Counted from the first letter of the stretch, positions 26,601 to 35,366 are shown. The stretch: DNA of 64,000 nt from an uncultured Siphonobacter sp. (GCA_913774715.1 CAJYHS010000005.1:1-64000), one strand, 5' to 3'. Notes: generated by a model not told the origin, from the letters alone. Numbers and translations are program-made.

Positions 26601-27562
26601 TGTGACTTACCCGTGCCTGGAGGTCCCTGTACGACCAGTGATTCCCCCTTTTTCACCCTCCGAAAAGCGGCTTCCTGCGAAGCATCCATTGGAAAAGGGG
26701 TTAATATATCCGCCTCGCGTATTTTAGCCGAAAGCCGGTCTTGGGACTCAAGTTGAAACGGTGCAAAATCTTCCTCCTCCAGTTGTTGAAGTAAATTTTC
26801 ATAATCCCGAACGAGATAAGAGCCCGCCTGAGGAAAAATTCCTAAGATGGCATGGGGTAATAACCGTAATTCGCCGGGCTGCTCCGTTCGTTCCAGGTCA
26901 CTTTTCAGTAATTTTTGAAAAAACTGAAGCTGATCTTCAAATAAGTCTGAGTTATAGTTCAGCTTTAAGGGCGTGGTTTTCAACCATTCGTATAGTTCCG
27001 TTCGAAAAGACAGGGATTCTTTGGGAAAATCCTCAAAGTCTTTTTCCAAAACCTCTTCTACGACCTTTAACCCATTAAAATGGGCATAGGCCATGACTAA
27101 AGAACGATTAAGAACCAGAGGCTCATCGCGACGATCCAACACCCACTGATTCTGAGGATTGACTCGTAACCCTACGGGCCAGAAAAGTAAAGGAGCCCGA
27201 ACGACGGTCCCATCCGAAAATTTACCCTGTACCAGAGGCCAGCCGAGGTATAAATCTTCCGTTCCCCGCTCTGCCTCGATGAAATGGGCTGTTCGGGCAA
27301 TTTGCCGGAGACGACGGGATACGTCATTAACTTTTTGGTGACGCGGGTCCAGTACCTCACAGAGGGGCAAATTACTTTTACCCGCCATGCACCCTTTGAT
27401 AAGCTCGAAAGAAGAAAATCCCGAAAGAAAATCCAGTTCATGAATATCCAGAAACTGCTCCTTAGGTAAGGATAAAAGCACCAGGGAACGGTTTCTCGGA
27501 CTTAAATTAACCAGCCGCCTCTGAAAAATTCGTAAGCTATTTTTCGACCAGAAAGAATTCAT
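23657..27562 (-). CDS. DUF4011/superfamily 1 helicase with a Vsr-like C-terminal remnant (candidate defence protein)
   Basis: The 1301-residue protein opens with a DUF4011-like region (RLVNLSPRNRSLVLL, residues 16-30). It has a Walker A motif GPPGTGKS at 313-320, a Walker B/DEAD-type IFDEASQ near 937, GDSKQLQP just after it, and the late SF1 motifs near 1137-1170 (NVQGDERDVI, NVAITRARQR). About 600 mostly helical, glutamine-rich residues lie between the Walker motifs. The end (D1257-Y1262 and RIWSREWW at 1287-1294) resembles the last part of Vsr/MTES_1575-type PD-(D/E)XK nucleases, but the nuclease core is poorly kept. From memory, DUF4011-helicase-Vsr proteins form a single-gene anti-phage system (Hhe). 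The match here is inference, and general RNA/DNA helicase work remains possible. Confidence 0.75.
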   Translation of the reverse strand: MNSFWSKNSLRIFQRRLVNLSPRNRSLVLLSLPKEQFLDIHELDFLSGFSSFELIKGCMAGKSNLPLCEVLDPRHQKVNDVSRRLRQIARTAHFIEAERGTEDLYLGWPLVQGKFSDGTVVRAPLLFWPVGLRVNPQNQWVLDRRDEPLVLNRSLVMAYAHFNGLKVVEEVLEKDFEDFPKESLSFRTELYEWLKTTPLKLNYNSDLFEDQLQFFQKLLKSDLERTEQPGELRLLPHAILGIFPQAGSYLVRDYENLLQQLEEEDFAPFQLESQDRLSAKIREADILTPFPMDASQEAAFRRVKKGESLVVQGPPGTGKSQLICNLIADFTAQGKRVLVVSQKRAALDTVYDRLSRVNWQDFAANLHDFQHDRKSLYTQITNQIDRIEEYKRLNTSLDAILLEREFTQHSNQIDRIQQELDDFKKALFDASECGLSPKELYLTSDLENPRIELQDLYQYFHFHKLEETTQKFKRYEEYQLRIHQDHPWQDRKDFSAFTFQDVAAFKSVILEIPETLEQITQSFQPWLGRNVSWVEVQTLQSQEKELNYLVKVLTAEQEIWVRRLHYRQIADWKDWPVRLQIEKLQNEGLAHRSFNSSELRPFLEKLESAIQARASLFKWLFFQNKESLQRQAEAYGLTLSLEDLQKFRKLILNRLEVEWLMEQWAEPLQIKIKQEEWSQTLQQWEQVSSKVKEASIQYEHIRTSHSLIGEVYRFHAETNQIGFADKVHQMLQQFHRLNQKQEVWKKYLTHTQIDYIIHSSPHQLKVLLDFLSTDFELLQEFDTLQSQLTLAEKQVIKRGTGNPLQETFINSLKLAWIEHLELKSPLLRSVSGMKMQQMEEELQQAVIRKQELAGEIGRKQLREQTYQSLEMNRLGNVTTYRDLKHQVTKKRLIWPVRQVFSHFTDEILTLVPCWLASPETVSAIFPLTNQPLFDLVIFDEASQCFAEQGLPAMFRGKQVVIAGDSKQLQPSDLYRVRFEEETDDIPELEVTSLLDLMARYLPQVLLQGHYRSRSLELIEFSNQHFYENRLQLLPDFREMNRNAGAIHYIKVEGAWKEQRNEPEADTVVNLIQTLTQQEPELSVGIVTFNSPQQRLLEDKLDSISDKAEPLFIKNLENVQGDERDVIIFSIGYAPNEEGKVSAHFGSLNQVGGENRLNVAITRARQRIYVVTSLWPEQLKVEEAVNEGPRLLKAYLNFARNVSAGHYLPKPLLTKDLKSSQLLKDQLEKTHSSWVKELPFSDLVEKERTVYQGLILTDDDLYYQSLSSKEAHAYFPISLQRKGWPYRRIWSREWWKNRRAHH

Positions 27563-27890
27563 GAAGGAACGATTCTAGAGTAAAGTATTCAATTGATGGG
27601 TTGGGAGTAAATGAATCATCATCCCTAAATAAAAACAAATCTTTGAGGGCTTCTTTCCGTTTTCATTATTTAATAACAAAATATAAACACAGGAAATAAT
27701 TAACTAATAATCAACTAATTATCTATTTATTAAAAACCCTATTGTCCTTTCTGAGGTTTCATAAAATAATGCAAATGTAGGCTCTTCCGAAATTGGTGTG
27801 TAATTTTAAGGTTTGAAACCATCTTTGCGACCCACTGTTTACCAAATTCAGCCTTGATTTGAGACCTGTCATTAGTGTCTTTTTCACCTT
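27563..27890. other. AT-rich intergenic region between divergent genes
   Basis: This 328-base AT-rich spacer separates the divergent helicase and GT2 genes. It should carry the promoters of both. CATCTTTG at 27820-27827 is close to a -7 element for the GT2 gene. I see no open frame or repeat of note. Confidence 0.5.
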
Positions 27891-28631
27891 ATGTACAACA
27901 ATAAAAAAGTAATCGTTGTCATGCCCGCGTATCGGGCCGCCCTTACCGTAGAACGTACGTATCGAGAAATTCCCTTCGATTTAGTAGATGAAGTGGTTTT
28001 AGTAGATGACCACAGCCCTGACAATACCGTCGAAGTGGCACGTGCACTAGGTATTAAGCATGTTATCCGACATGATGTCAACAAAGGCTACGGCGGAAAT
28101 CAGAAAACCTGTTACAAAAAGGCTCTGGAGTTAGGTGGTGACATTGTCATTATGCTTCACCCCGATTACCAGTACACGCCTTTGTTATTAACAGCGATGA
28201 TCTCGATTATTGGTAACGATCTGTATCCAGTGGTTTTTGGTTCTCGAATCTTAGGAAAAGGAGCGTTGAAAGGTGGCATGCCCATGTATAAGTACATTGC
28301 CAACCGCTTTCTGACTTTTACTCAGAATGTCCTGTTAAATCAGAAACTATCTGAATATCATACAGGTTACCGGGCTTTCTCACGCGAAGTACTTCAAACC
28401 GTACCCTTTGACAAATGTGATGATGACTTCGTTTTTGATAATGAAATGATCGCTCAGATTTTCTGGAAAGGTTTTGAAATCGCAGAAGTAACCTGCCCTA
28501 CCAAATATTTCGACGAAGCATCTTCGATTAACTTCATGCGTAGTTCCAAATACGGCTTAGGAGTATTGAGAACGTCATTACTGTACCGCTTCTCGAAGTG
28601 GGGCTTAGGTAAATGGAAGATTCTGGATTAA
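27891..28631 (+). CDS. Family 2 glycosyltransferase
   Basis: The 246-residue GT-A-fold protein starts VIVVMPAYRAALTVE and has the nucleotide-binding DDHSPDNT motif at about 40-47. In place of the usual DxD it has HPDYQYTP near residue 95, a variant seen in a subgroup of dolichol-phosphate-mannose-synthase-like enzymes. It has no membrane anchor. Enzymes of this kind transfer a sugar from a nucleotide donor to a lipid phosphate or glycan acceptor. Context (other GT2 genes, GT-C-like proteins, an acyltransferase) points to surface glycan assembly. Donor and acceptor are unknown. Confidence 0.85.
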   Translation: MYNNKKVIVVMPAYRAALTVERTYREIPFDLVDEVVLVDDHSPDNTVEVARALGIKHVIRHDVNKGYGGNQKTCYKKALELGGDIVIMLHPDYQYTPLLLTAMISIIGNDLYPVVFGSRILGKGALKGGMPMYKYIANRFLTFTQNVLLNQKLSEYHTGYRAFSREVLQTVPFDKCDDDFVFDNEMIAQIFWKGFEIAEVTCPTKYFDEASSINFMRSSKYGLGVLRTSLLYRFSKWGLGKWKILD

Positions 28632-28649
28632 TCATAGATTAGTATCATA

Positions 28650-28688
28650 AAAACGGCGAGCCATTTCTATAATGACTCGCCGTTTTTT
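28650..28688. terminator. Bidirectional terminator between two GT2 genes
   Basis: A perfect 11-bp stem (28650-28660 with 28676-28686) is followed by T's on the plus strand and by A's mirrored on the other. It serves the convergent GT2 genes on both sides. Confidence 0.8.
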
Positions 28689-28706
28689 ATATTCAGTATA
28701 CACACC

Positions 28707-29471
28707 TTATTGCTCCACCCGTACTACTTCGCGGTTGTAACGCTTGAAAAAACTGTCAACTTTCAGTTGTACCACGCCCAGAAAAGCTTCCTTGAAAATC
28801 TTCGATGACATTTTGGAAGTACCTTTCGTACGATCCGTAAAAATGATGGGCACTTCTTTCAGCTTAAAACCAAACTTCCAGGATGTAAACTTCATCTCAA
28901 TCTGGAAGGCATAGCCCACAAATTTAATTTTGTCCAGATCAATGGTTTCCAGAACGGTTCGGTGGTAGCATTTAAAACCAGCCGTAGCATCCATAATAGG
29001 CATTCCGGTAATAAACCGAACGTAAACGCCAGCAAAATAGGACATCAATACGCGTCCCATCGGCCAGTTGACTACGTTAACTCCCTGAATGTACCGAGAA
29101 CCAATCGCTACATGATTTCCCTCCATGGCACAGGCCTGCCACAAACGAACCAGATCATCCGGGTTGTGCGATAAGTCGGCATCCATTTCAAAAATATACT
29201 CATATCCACAGGAAAGGGCGTATTTAAACCCGGCAATATAGGCTGTTCCCAACCCCAGCTTTCCTCGTCGCTCCAGTAAATGAATTCGGTTATCGCCAAA
29301 TTCATCCTGTAACTGGCGAACTTTCAGAGCCGTACCATCGGGAGATCCGTCGTCAACGATTAAAAGATCAAAACCGGGATCCAGGCTCATTACCCGACGA
29401 ATCACCGTTTCAATGTTTTCAATTTCGTTGTACGTAGGAATTACTACCATCCGACCTTTTGAATGATTCAT
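28707..29471 (-). CDS. Polyprenol-phosphate-mannose synthase-like family 2 glycosyltransferase
   Basis: The 254-residue protein has MVVIPTYNE, DDGSPDGT and the metal-binding MDADLSHNPDDL. It also has the DPM1-type acceptor-side block ATAGFKCYHR and GYAFQIEMKFTSWKFGFKLKEVPI. These enzymes make polyprenyl-phosphate-mannose (or -glucose) at the inner membrane for use by GT-C enzymes. The start at 29471 is the likely one by family comparison; an ATG at 29516 would add 15 residues. No membrane helix is present. Confidence 0.88.
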   Translation of the reverse strand: MNHSKGRMVVIPTYNEIENIETVIRRVMSLDPGFDLLIVDDGSPDGTALKVRQLQDEFGDNRIHLLERRGKLGLGTAYIAGFKYALSCGYEYIFEMDADLSHNPDDLVRLWQACAMEGNHVAIGSRYIQGVNVVNWPMGRVLMSYFAGVYVRFITGMPIMDATAGFKCYHRTVLETIDLDKIKFVGYAFQIEMKFTSWKFGFKLKEVPIIFTDRTKGTSKMSSKIFKEAFLGVVQLKVDSFFKRYNREVVRVEQ

Positions 29472-30015
29472 GGTCAGACATGCAGAAGTACCTGTTAGGA
29501 CAGAGACTGTTTCCATGTATTAATGGTTAGGAAATGGATATAATTTTTCAGCAACGCTGAAGGGTTTTTGCGACAACTTCATTACTAACGAACGTCGAAA
29601 CCTAAATCATTCATTAGATGTCTTAAAAACCTTTAAGTCAAAAAGGATAATGATGCAATTTCGACTAATTTTCTTAATAAAACTAACTCATTCTCAACCC
29701 CCTTCCTTGCCTTTCTTTCTTTACTCCGGCAAAAACAGGAATATTAACAAAGAAAATATTTTGAGGCTTTATCGAAGAACTTTAAGAAATTAGCTCCTGG
29801 TTTTGCTCCACCATTCCTTAACAAGGTCTTGATTAAGAAGACTTAAGTGAGAAATACGAGCCTGAAAAGTTTCGGTCATTACGGAAATAATACTCGCAGC
29901 CGGGTTTATTTGCCAACTTACCGGCTCTTTTTAAAGTTATATTCAGATGACAGGCCGTCTCTAGCTTTTTCAACCTGAGTCATGAGTTCGGTTTGCTTCA
30001 AATCATGCATTAGAA
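29472..30015. other. Intergenic region between divergent glycan genes
   Basis: This gap of about 500 bases separates the minus-strand GT2 gene and the plus-strand acyltransferase gene. I see no convincing open frame, RNA gene or repeat in it. It must contain promoters for both sides, but no clean TAnnTTTG stands out. Confidence 0.5.
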
Positions 30016-31152
30016 ATGTCAACAACGCCCATACATTTGCAGGAAATAGCTAAAAAACAGGAAACCTATTTTAAGCAGTTAGATGGAATCCGATTCTTAG
30101 CCGTTTTTCTGGTTTTATATGATCACCTGCTGGCGGGTTTTAATACACTTCCCATTGGTCCCATCGGGGTTACCATTTTTTTTGTACTTAGTGGTTTTCT
30201 CATTACCCGCATTCTCGTTGAAAGCAAGAATCAGTACAAACCACGCGAAGATGGATTTAAAACCTACCTGAAAAAGTTTTACATCCGCCGGACTATTCGG
30301 ATTTTCCCGATTTACTACCTGACTATTTTTCTGCTCGTGGTATTCAACGTGCCGCCCGCCCGTGAGAAATTCTGGTGGCTGGTCACGTATACCTCTAATA
30401 TTTACATTGCTCATAATGAACACTGGCTGGGCGTAGTGGATCATTTCTGGTCACTGGCCGTTGAAGAACAGTTTTATATCTTCTTCCCCTTCATTGTCTT
30501 TTTCATTCCCAATCGGCATTTGCCTAAGTTGCTCGTTGGTTTTATCGTGGGTAGCGTATTGCTACGGTTGTATTATTTCCTAACCGGAGCTCCCTGGTTT
30601 GTCTCCTATGTGTTAATGCCTACCAGTCTGGATGCCTTCGGCCTGGGCGGAATTATGGCTTACATGTATATCTACCACCGTAGCCTTTTCGATTCGACGT
30701 TTCAACGAGGAAGTCTCGTCTGGCTGGGTTTGGCTATTTTGGGTGCAAGTCTGTTATGGTATCACCTTTCTCCGGATCCTCACCTTTCGGTTAATTCCGT
30801 TTTTGAGCGACTGGCCGGTTCTATCTTTGCCTTTTTCCTGATCGGTAAAGCAATCACTGGGTACGGCGGAGTGATGAAATGGGTACTCGAAAATCCCGTC
30901 AGTGTTTTTCTGGGTCGCATCAGCTATGGACTGTATCTCTACCATAACTTCGTCTTTAACCACTACCACATTACCCCTACGCATCCGGTTTACCGTTTTA
31001 TGCACCGGATTTACCGTTCTTTTCCTTCACTGGAAGAAAATCTGGTTTTCAATTTTTCCATGTATGTTCTACTAACCGTCTTTGTAGCGACGCTTTCCTG
31101 GTACATCATTGAGAAACCTATTAACAACCTGAAAAACCGATTCAAGTATTAA
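30016..31152 (+). CDS. Acyltransferase 3 (OafA/YrhL-type) membrane protein
   Basis: The 378-residue protein has about ten membrane helices and the acyltransferase-3 signatures: LDGIRFLAVFLVLYDH with the likely catalytic histidine (about residue 36), FFVLSGFLIT, YIRRTIRIFPIYYL, and the histidine-containing VDHFWSLAVEEQFY. These enzymes O-acetylate surface sugars or lipids in the inner membrane. It starts a four-gene same-strand run with two GT-C-like proteins and a GT2 (gaps 36, 24 and 51 bases), suggesting modification of a surface glycan. Confidence 0.9.
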   Translation: MSTTPIHLQEIAKKQETYFKQLDGIRFLAVFLVLYDHLLAGFNTLPIGPIGVTIFFVLSGFLITRILVESKNQYKPREDGFKTYLKKFYIRRTIRIFPIYYLTIFLLVVFNVPPAREKFWWLVTYTSNIYIAHNEHWLGVVDHFWSLAVEEQFYIFFPFIVFFIPNRHLPKLLVGFIVGSVLLRLYYFLTGAPWFVSYVLMPTSLDAFGLGGIMAYMYIYHRSLFDSTFQRGSLVWLGLAILGASLLWYHLSPDPHLSVNSVFERLAGSIFAFFLIGKAITGYGGVMKWVLENPVSVFLGRISYGLYLYHNFVFNHYHITPTHPVYRFMHRIYRSFPSLEENLVFNFSMYVLLTVFVATLSWYIIEKPINNLKNRFKY

Positions 31153-31188
31153 TCCTTCCCTATTGCTTTAATCCTTCTACTCTAGTTT

Positions 31189-32607
31189 ATGTCTGGTTTT
31201 ATACAGCAGCGATATTGGACGAACCTGGGCTGGGCGTTTCTGGTGGCCCTGACCATCGTTCCCATGTTTGTGCTCAGTTTCTTTAATCATCCCTCTGCCG
31301 CTGACGATTTTTGTTTCGCATACATGGCCCGGGATTATGGAATCCTGTGGTCTACCAAGTTTTATTATGATCAATGGACCGGGCGGTATTTTGCCTGTCT
31401 GCTTTTCCATTCGACGCCCTTGTTCAAAGGCTGGTACTGGTATTATCAGGTTTTACCCATTGTTTACATGCTTTCAACCATGGGTAGTGTGTATCTGTTG
31501 CTGGGTGAACTTATTGAGCTTCCTCGCTATCAGAAATGGTTAATCAGCGTTGGCTTTCTGGTATTATATATCCTTCAGCTTGATAGCATTGTGGAGAGCT
31601 TTTTCTGGGTAACGGGTTCGTATACCTATGCTCTGCCTCAAATCCTGACCTTGCTGTTTTGGGTCGCTCTGATCCGTTCTTATAAAGCAGAAAATCAACG
31701 TATTAAATACGGATTAATCGTCTGGGCGGGCTTTTTGGTTTTTGCCATGATTGGCCTCTGCGAAATGTTCCTCTTGCTCACTACGGGCATGTTACTCTGC
31801 TTTGCAGGCTATCGACTTCTGTTTCAACGAAAACTGGACTGGGTATTAGTAATCCTATTCCTTGAAGCTGTGATTTGCTGTTATCTGGTACTCGAATCAC
31901 CCGGCTCGAAAATTCGTCAGGGAAGTAATCCCTTAGGTGGTAATCTTTCTTTTTCGATTGTTACTTCCATAAAAACGGCGATAGCATTTGGGGTAAAGTG
32001 GCTTCCTCTAACGCTGGTTTTCGCCGTATTCTGGATCAACTGGCTGAGTAATAAAATGACTAATGCTTCTCTTTTCAGTGCTTACGTTCGCATTCCTGTG
32101 TGGGTGGGCTGGCTGGTCTGGGCAGTAGTTGTACCAATTTTATACTTCCCTATTTTTTACGGAGTGGGTATCGAAAGCGTTTCCCCCCGGATTAACAATT
32201 CGGTTTACTTCTTCTACCTGATCGGGTTTTATTACAATATTCTGGTGACCATGCTCTGGATTCAGGAGAAGTGGAATCTTGGGTTTCTGAGCCCAGGAAT
32301 TGTTCGGGTATTAACGATTTTGTCCATCCTCATTTTACCCTTATTCATCTGGAAAAATACGAACGTTCGGATGATGGTAAGTGACTTAAAAAATGGAACG
32401 GCATCGGCTTATAGCCGCGAATTATACGAACGATACGAAACCATTCGACAGGCTCCTGCTCAAACGACGGTGGTTATCCAGCCGCTCAAACATGTTCCCA
32501 AATCACTTTTCCTGGAAGATATCAAAGACAATGAAAAGCATCCCTGGAATGACTGTGAAACCAAGTTTTTCCAGAAAAAAGCTCTCGTATTAGCTCCAGC
32601 CCCTTAA
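31189..32607 (+). CDS. DUF6056-like multispanning membrane protein
   Basis: The 472-residue protein has about eleven membrane helices. The first exposed loop has the acidic pair SAADDFCFA (about residue 41) and then WTGRYF, the layout of the DUF6056 family and more generally of GT-C glycosyltransferases. A short soluble tail with a small domain ends it. Function by family is not established. The context fits a polyprenyl-phosphate-sugar-dependent glycosyltransferase. It is part of the run with the acyltransferase and the GT-C-like gene that follows. Confidence 0.75.
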   Translation: MSGFIQQRYWTNLGWAFLVALTIVPMFVLSFFNHPSAADDFCFAYMARDYGILWSTKFYYDQWTGRYFACLLFHSTPLFKGWYWYYQVLPIVYMLSTMGSVYLLLGELIELPRYQKWLISVGFLVLYILQLDSIVESFFWVTGSYTYALPQILTLLFWVALIRSYKAENQRIKYGLIVWAGFLVFAMIGLCEMFLLLTTGMLLCFAGYRLLFQRKLDWVLVILFLEAVICCYLVLESPGSKIRQGSNPLGGNLSFSIVTSIKTAIAFGVKWLPLTLVFAVFWINWLSNKMTNASLFSAYVRIPVWVGWLVWAVVVPILYFPIFYGVGIESVSPRINNSVYFFYLIGFYYNILVTMLWIQEKWNLGFLSPGIVRVLTILSILILPLFIWKNTNVRMMVSDLKNGTASAYSRELYERYETIRQAPAQTTVVIQPLKHVPKSLFLEDIKDNEKHPWNDCETKFFQKKALVLAPAP

Positions 32608-32631
32608 ACTTTGCCTTACTGATAGTCTTTC

Positions 32632-34296
32632 ATGAAAACCAGCCGTCTTTTACCACTTCTGGTCAATACGATTCCAATCGTTGGTTTCGCCCTATTCTTT
32701 TTATTATACGTAGTTAACATTCCCTGGTTCGATGATTTCGAGGCTTTATCAGGCTTCTTTCTGGAATTTCTGAAAGCCGAAACCTGGGCTGAAAAATGGC
32801 ACTGGCTGATTGTACCCAATAATGAACACCGCATGGCAACGGGTAAGCTAATTACGGTGCTGGTGTATTACCTCACGGGCTTTCTCGATTTCCGCTGGAT
32901 TCAGGGATTTGCCAATCTTTCGGTAGTCATTATCTGGGGCTTGTTATTACTTACATTCCGTCGATTCAAGCTTTCGTACTGGTATTTTTTGCCGTTGACG
33001 CTTATTCTGTTTCAACCTCAATATTACCTTCTTTCGTTCTGGTCGATCACGGGCTTACAGCATGAGCCTTTGCTGGCTCTGGTGTTGATTACCCTGTATG
33101 TGCTGGCCTTACGCACGCGGTTTTCTTTTCCGCTGGCTTTATTGTTAGGTTTGATCACCACCTTTACGATGAGCAACGGAATGTTCGTATGGCTAGCGGG
33201 ACTAGGCATTCTACTACTCCGCAGGCGATTTCGGGAAGTATTTCTCTGGGCTTTTGGAATGGCCGTGGGTATTGCCGGGTATTACTATAACTTCCCCTAT
33301 TCGGGTAATGAGCGAAGCTTCAGCCGTTTCCTGCAAATGCCACACCTATCCCTCAGTGGCTTCTTTACCTACATGGGTGGTCCTTTCGACTTTTTTCCTT
33401 CCATGGCCGAACCCTGGCGTTTTATGCTACCGACACTGGCAGGCGTGGTCATTATGTGGATCGCCATTCGCTGGTTTATTCAGCACTACTGGTCGCTCGT
33501 TCGTTATTATTTCCAACCCTCTATAGCTCCGCAGGAATCTACAATCGTTGAGGATTTTCTGCTGGGTGGCATGTTCTTTCTTTTAATCAATGCAGGAATC
33601 ATCGCCATTCTGAGGCCTCATTTCGGGTATTTTGTGATGTTAATCAGTAACTATCGTCTATACCCTCTGCTCTTTTTATGTTTATTGTATTTAGCCTGGC
33701 TGCAGGGCCAGAAACGCGTTGCTATTAGCCCCACTCCCCTGATTATTTTCGGATTGATCTTTAGTCTGTTATCCTATTTTAACTATTACCCGCTCGTAGT
33801 CGAACGCCGGAAATTACTTTTAACCAACGCGTTTAATCAGTACCGCAGCGATATTGGGTTAGCCGCTACCCGTGGTACTATTCTGGAGCCTTACATTGTA
33901 TGGTCGTTTAAAGAACCCATTCAAATGGGCGTTTTTAAGCCGCCCGTTCATTTTTTCGATGAAGCTTTGAAGAAAAGTCTGGAACCTGAAAACATTTCAC
34001 TCGTTCCAACTATTTCTTCTAAGGAAGTTAGTGTCGTGCAGTCGAATTTCCCTGTTCCACGCAGTCGCAATGGAATGGTGTTACTTCATCTAAAGTCAAC
34101 TTTCAATTCAGATGAGTACCTGGTGCCCTTTGGAGGTGTTCCAAATACGGGTAAAAATCCATTTGTACCGGGCGTTGGAGGAAGAGCCAGCTTTCCTATT
34201 GATCTCCTAAAACCAGGCTCGTATGAAATGGAAGTTATTCAAATGGACGATCAACAGGCAAAACGCTACCCTTCTGCAACGAAATTGACAATTTGA
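32632..34296 (+). CDS. GT-C glycosyltransferase-like membrane protein, paralogue of the 6.3-kb gene
   Basis: The 554-residue protein has about eleven membrane helices. Its first loop carries the acidic pair PWFDDFEAL (about residue 35) and NEHRM, then the GFLDFRWIQ motif. The soluble tail begins HFFDEAL and contains the PGSYEMEV segment. The gene at 6257-7978 has the same plan with limited identity, so the two are old duplicates. GT-C enzymes move sugars from polyprenyl phosphate onto surface glycans on the periplasmic side. The GT2 just downstream may make the donor. Confidence 0.75.
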   Translation: MKTSRLLPLLVNTIPIVGFALFFLLYVVNIPWFDDFEALSGFFLEFLKAETWAEKWHWLIVPNNEHRMATGKLITVLVYYLTGFLDFRWIQGFANLSVVIIWGLLLLTFRRFKLSYWYFLPLTLILFQPQYYLLSFWSITGLQHEPLLALVLITLYVLALRTRFSFPLALLLGLITTFTMSNGMFVWLAGLGILLLRRRFREVFLWAFGMAVGIAGYYYNFPYSGNERSFSRFLQMPHLSLSGFFTYMGGPFDFFPSMAEPWRFMLPTLAGVVIMWIAIRWFIQHYWSLVRYYFQPSIAPQESTIVEDFLLGGMFFLLINAGIIAILRPHFGYFVMLISNYRLYPLLFLCLLYLAWLQGQKRVAISPTPLIIFGLIFSLLSYFNYYPLVVERRKLLLTNAFNQYRSDIGLAATRGTILEPYIVWSFKEPIQMGVFKPPVHFFDEALKKSLEPENISLVPTISSKEVSVVQSNFPVPRSRNGMVLLHLKSTFNSDEYLVPFGGVPNTGKNPFVPGVGGRASFPIDLLKPGSYEMEVIQMDDQQAKRYPSATKLTI

Positions 34297-34299
34297 CAT

Positions 34300-34307
34300 T
34301 ACTTTTG
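34300..34307 (+). promoter_or_regulatory. -7 element upstream of the GtrB-like GT2 gene
   Basis: TACTTTTG matches TAnnTTTG exactly and lies just after the GT-C-like stop codon, 41 bases before the TTG start. TTGACA occurs 10-15 bases further upstream, closer than the usual -33. Confidence 0.35.
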
Positions 34308-34347
34308 CCCCTTATTCTGATTCGACAACCTTCTTATTACTCTCCCA

Positions 34348-35298
34348 TTGGATAATCCACAGCTATCAATTGTTGCTCCTCTTTACAATGAAAGTGAGAC
34401 GTTCCCTCACCTGGTAGAGCGGTTAAATGCATTGATGAATAAACTGCCCCAAAGCATCGAGGTTGTTCTGATTGATGATGGCAGCAAGGATAATACCGCT
34501 ACCTTAATGCAGGCTCTGGCTTTGTCAGATCCTCGCTATCACTGCGTTTTTCTGGCTCGTAACCACGGCCACCAGTTGGCTCTGACGGCGGGCATGAACG
34601 AGGCTCGCGGTACGGAAGCCATCATGGTCATTGACGGCGATTTGCAGGATCCCCCGGAACTACTCGAAAGTTTCTACGCCAAGTATAAAGAAGGCTACGA
34701 CGTGGTGTATGCCGTCCGCCGCAAGCGGAAAGAAGGCTTCATCAAGAAAATGGCCTATCATAGTTTTTACCGGATTTTGCGTTCGATTTCTTACATTGAC
34801 ATTCCCCTGGACAGTGGCGACTTCGCTCTGGTTTCGCGTCGGGTAGTCGATGTTATGAAAAATATGCCCGAAGAAAGCCGTTACCTGCGGGGCATGCGTA
34901 CCTGGGTAGGCTTTAAGCAGATCGGAGTCGAGTACGAACGGGACGAACGCATTGCTGGAGAGTCCAAGTATTCCTTTGCTCTGCTTTTTAAACTGGCCTA
35001 CAACGGCATTTTCAATTTCAGTGAGTTTCCCATCAAGTTATTAACTCGACTGGGATCGACGGCCATTGTCTTTGCCATGCTGTATTTTATCTATAACCTG
35101 ATCAAGAAATTTGTATTGGGTATGGATGTTCCAGCGGGTTTTCCGGCAACCTTGTTCACCATCATTTTCTTTGGCGGGCTGAATCTGTTTGGCCTCGGGA
35201 TTATTGGCGAATACGTACTGCGGATTTTCTTCCAGTCGAAAGGACGGCCTTTGTTCATTATTAAATCGAAAATTATCAATAAGCAGTGGGAAAACTAA
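34348..35298 (+). CDS. GtrB-like polyprenyl-phosphate glycosyltransferase, TTG start
   Basis: The 316-residue protein has an N-terminal GT2 domain with LSIVAPLYNE, DDGSKDNT and DGDLQDPP. Two membrane helices near 232-250 and 268-290 follow. This is the layout of GtrB/ArnC-type enzymes, which load a sugar onto undecaprenyl phosphate. The start codon is TTG (MDNPQLSIV); no in-frame ATG exists before the conserved motif. It closes the acyltransferase/GT-C run and most likely supplies a lipid-linked sugar to the GT-C-like partners. Confidence 0.9.
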   Translation: MDNPQLSIVAPLYNESETFPHLVERLNALMNKLPQSIEVVLIDDGSKDNTATLMQALALSDPRYHCVFLARNHGHQLALTAGMNEARGTEAIMVIDGDLQDPPELLESFYAKYKEGYDVVYAVRRKRKEGFIKKMAYHSFYRILRSISYIDIPLDSGDFALVSRRVVDVMKNMPEESRYLRGMRTWVGFKQIGVEYERDERIAGESKYSFALLFKLAYNGIFNFSEFPIKLLTRLGSTAIVFAMLYFIYNLIKKFVLGMDVPAGFPATLFTIIFFGGLNLFGLGIIGEYVLRIFFQSKGRPLFIIKSKIINKQWEN

Positions 35299-35334
35299 GG
35301 CAACAGTTCTCTCCTCTTTTCCACTCATCAGGCC

Positions 35335-35366
35335 ATAGCCGGACTCTCGATCCGGCTATCTTCATT
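35335..35366 (+). terminator. Terminator of the glycan cassette
   Basis: A perfect 9-bp stem (35335-35343 with 35351-35359) is followed by CTTCATTT, 36 bases beyond the GtrB-like gene. Confidence 0.55.
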
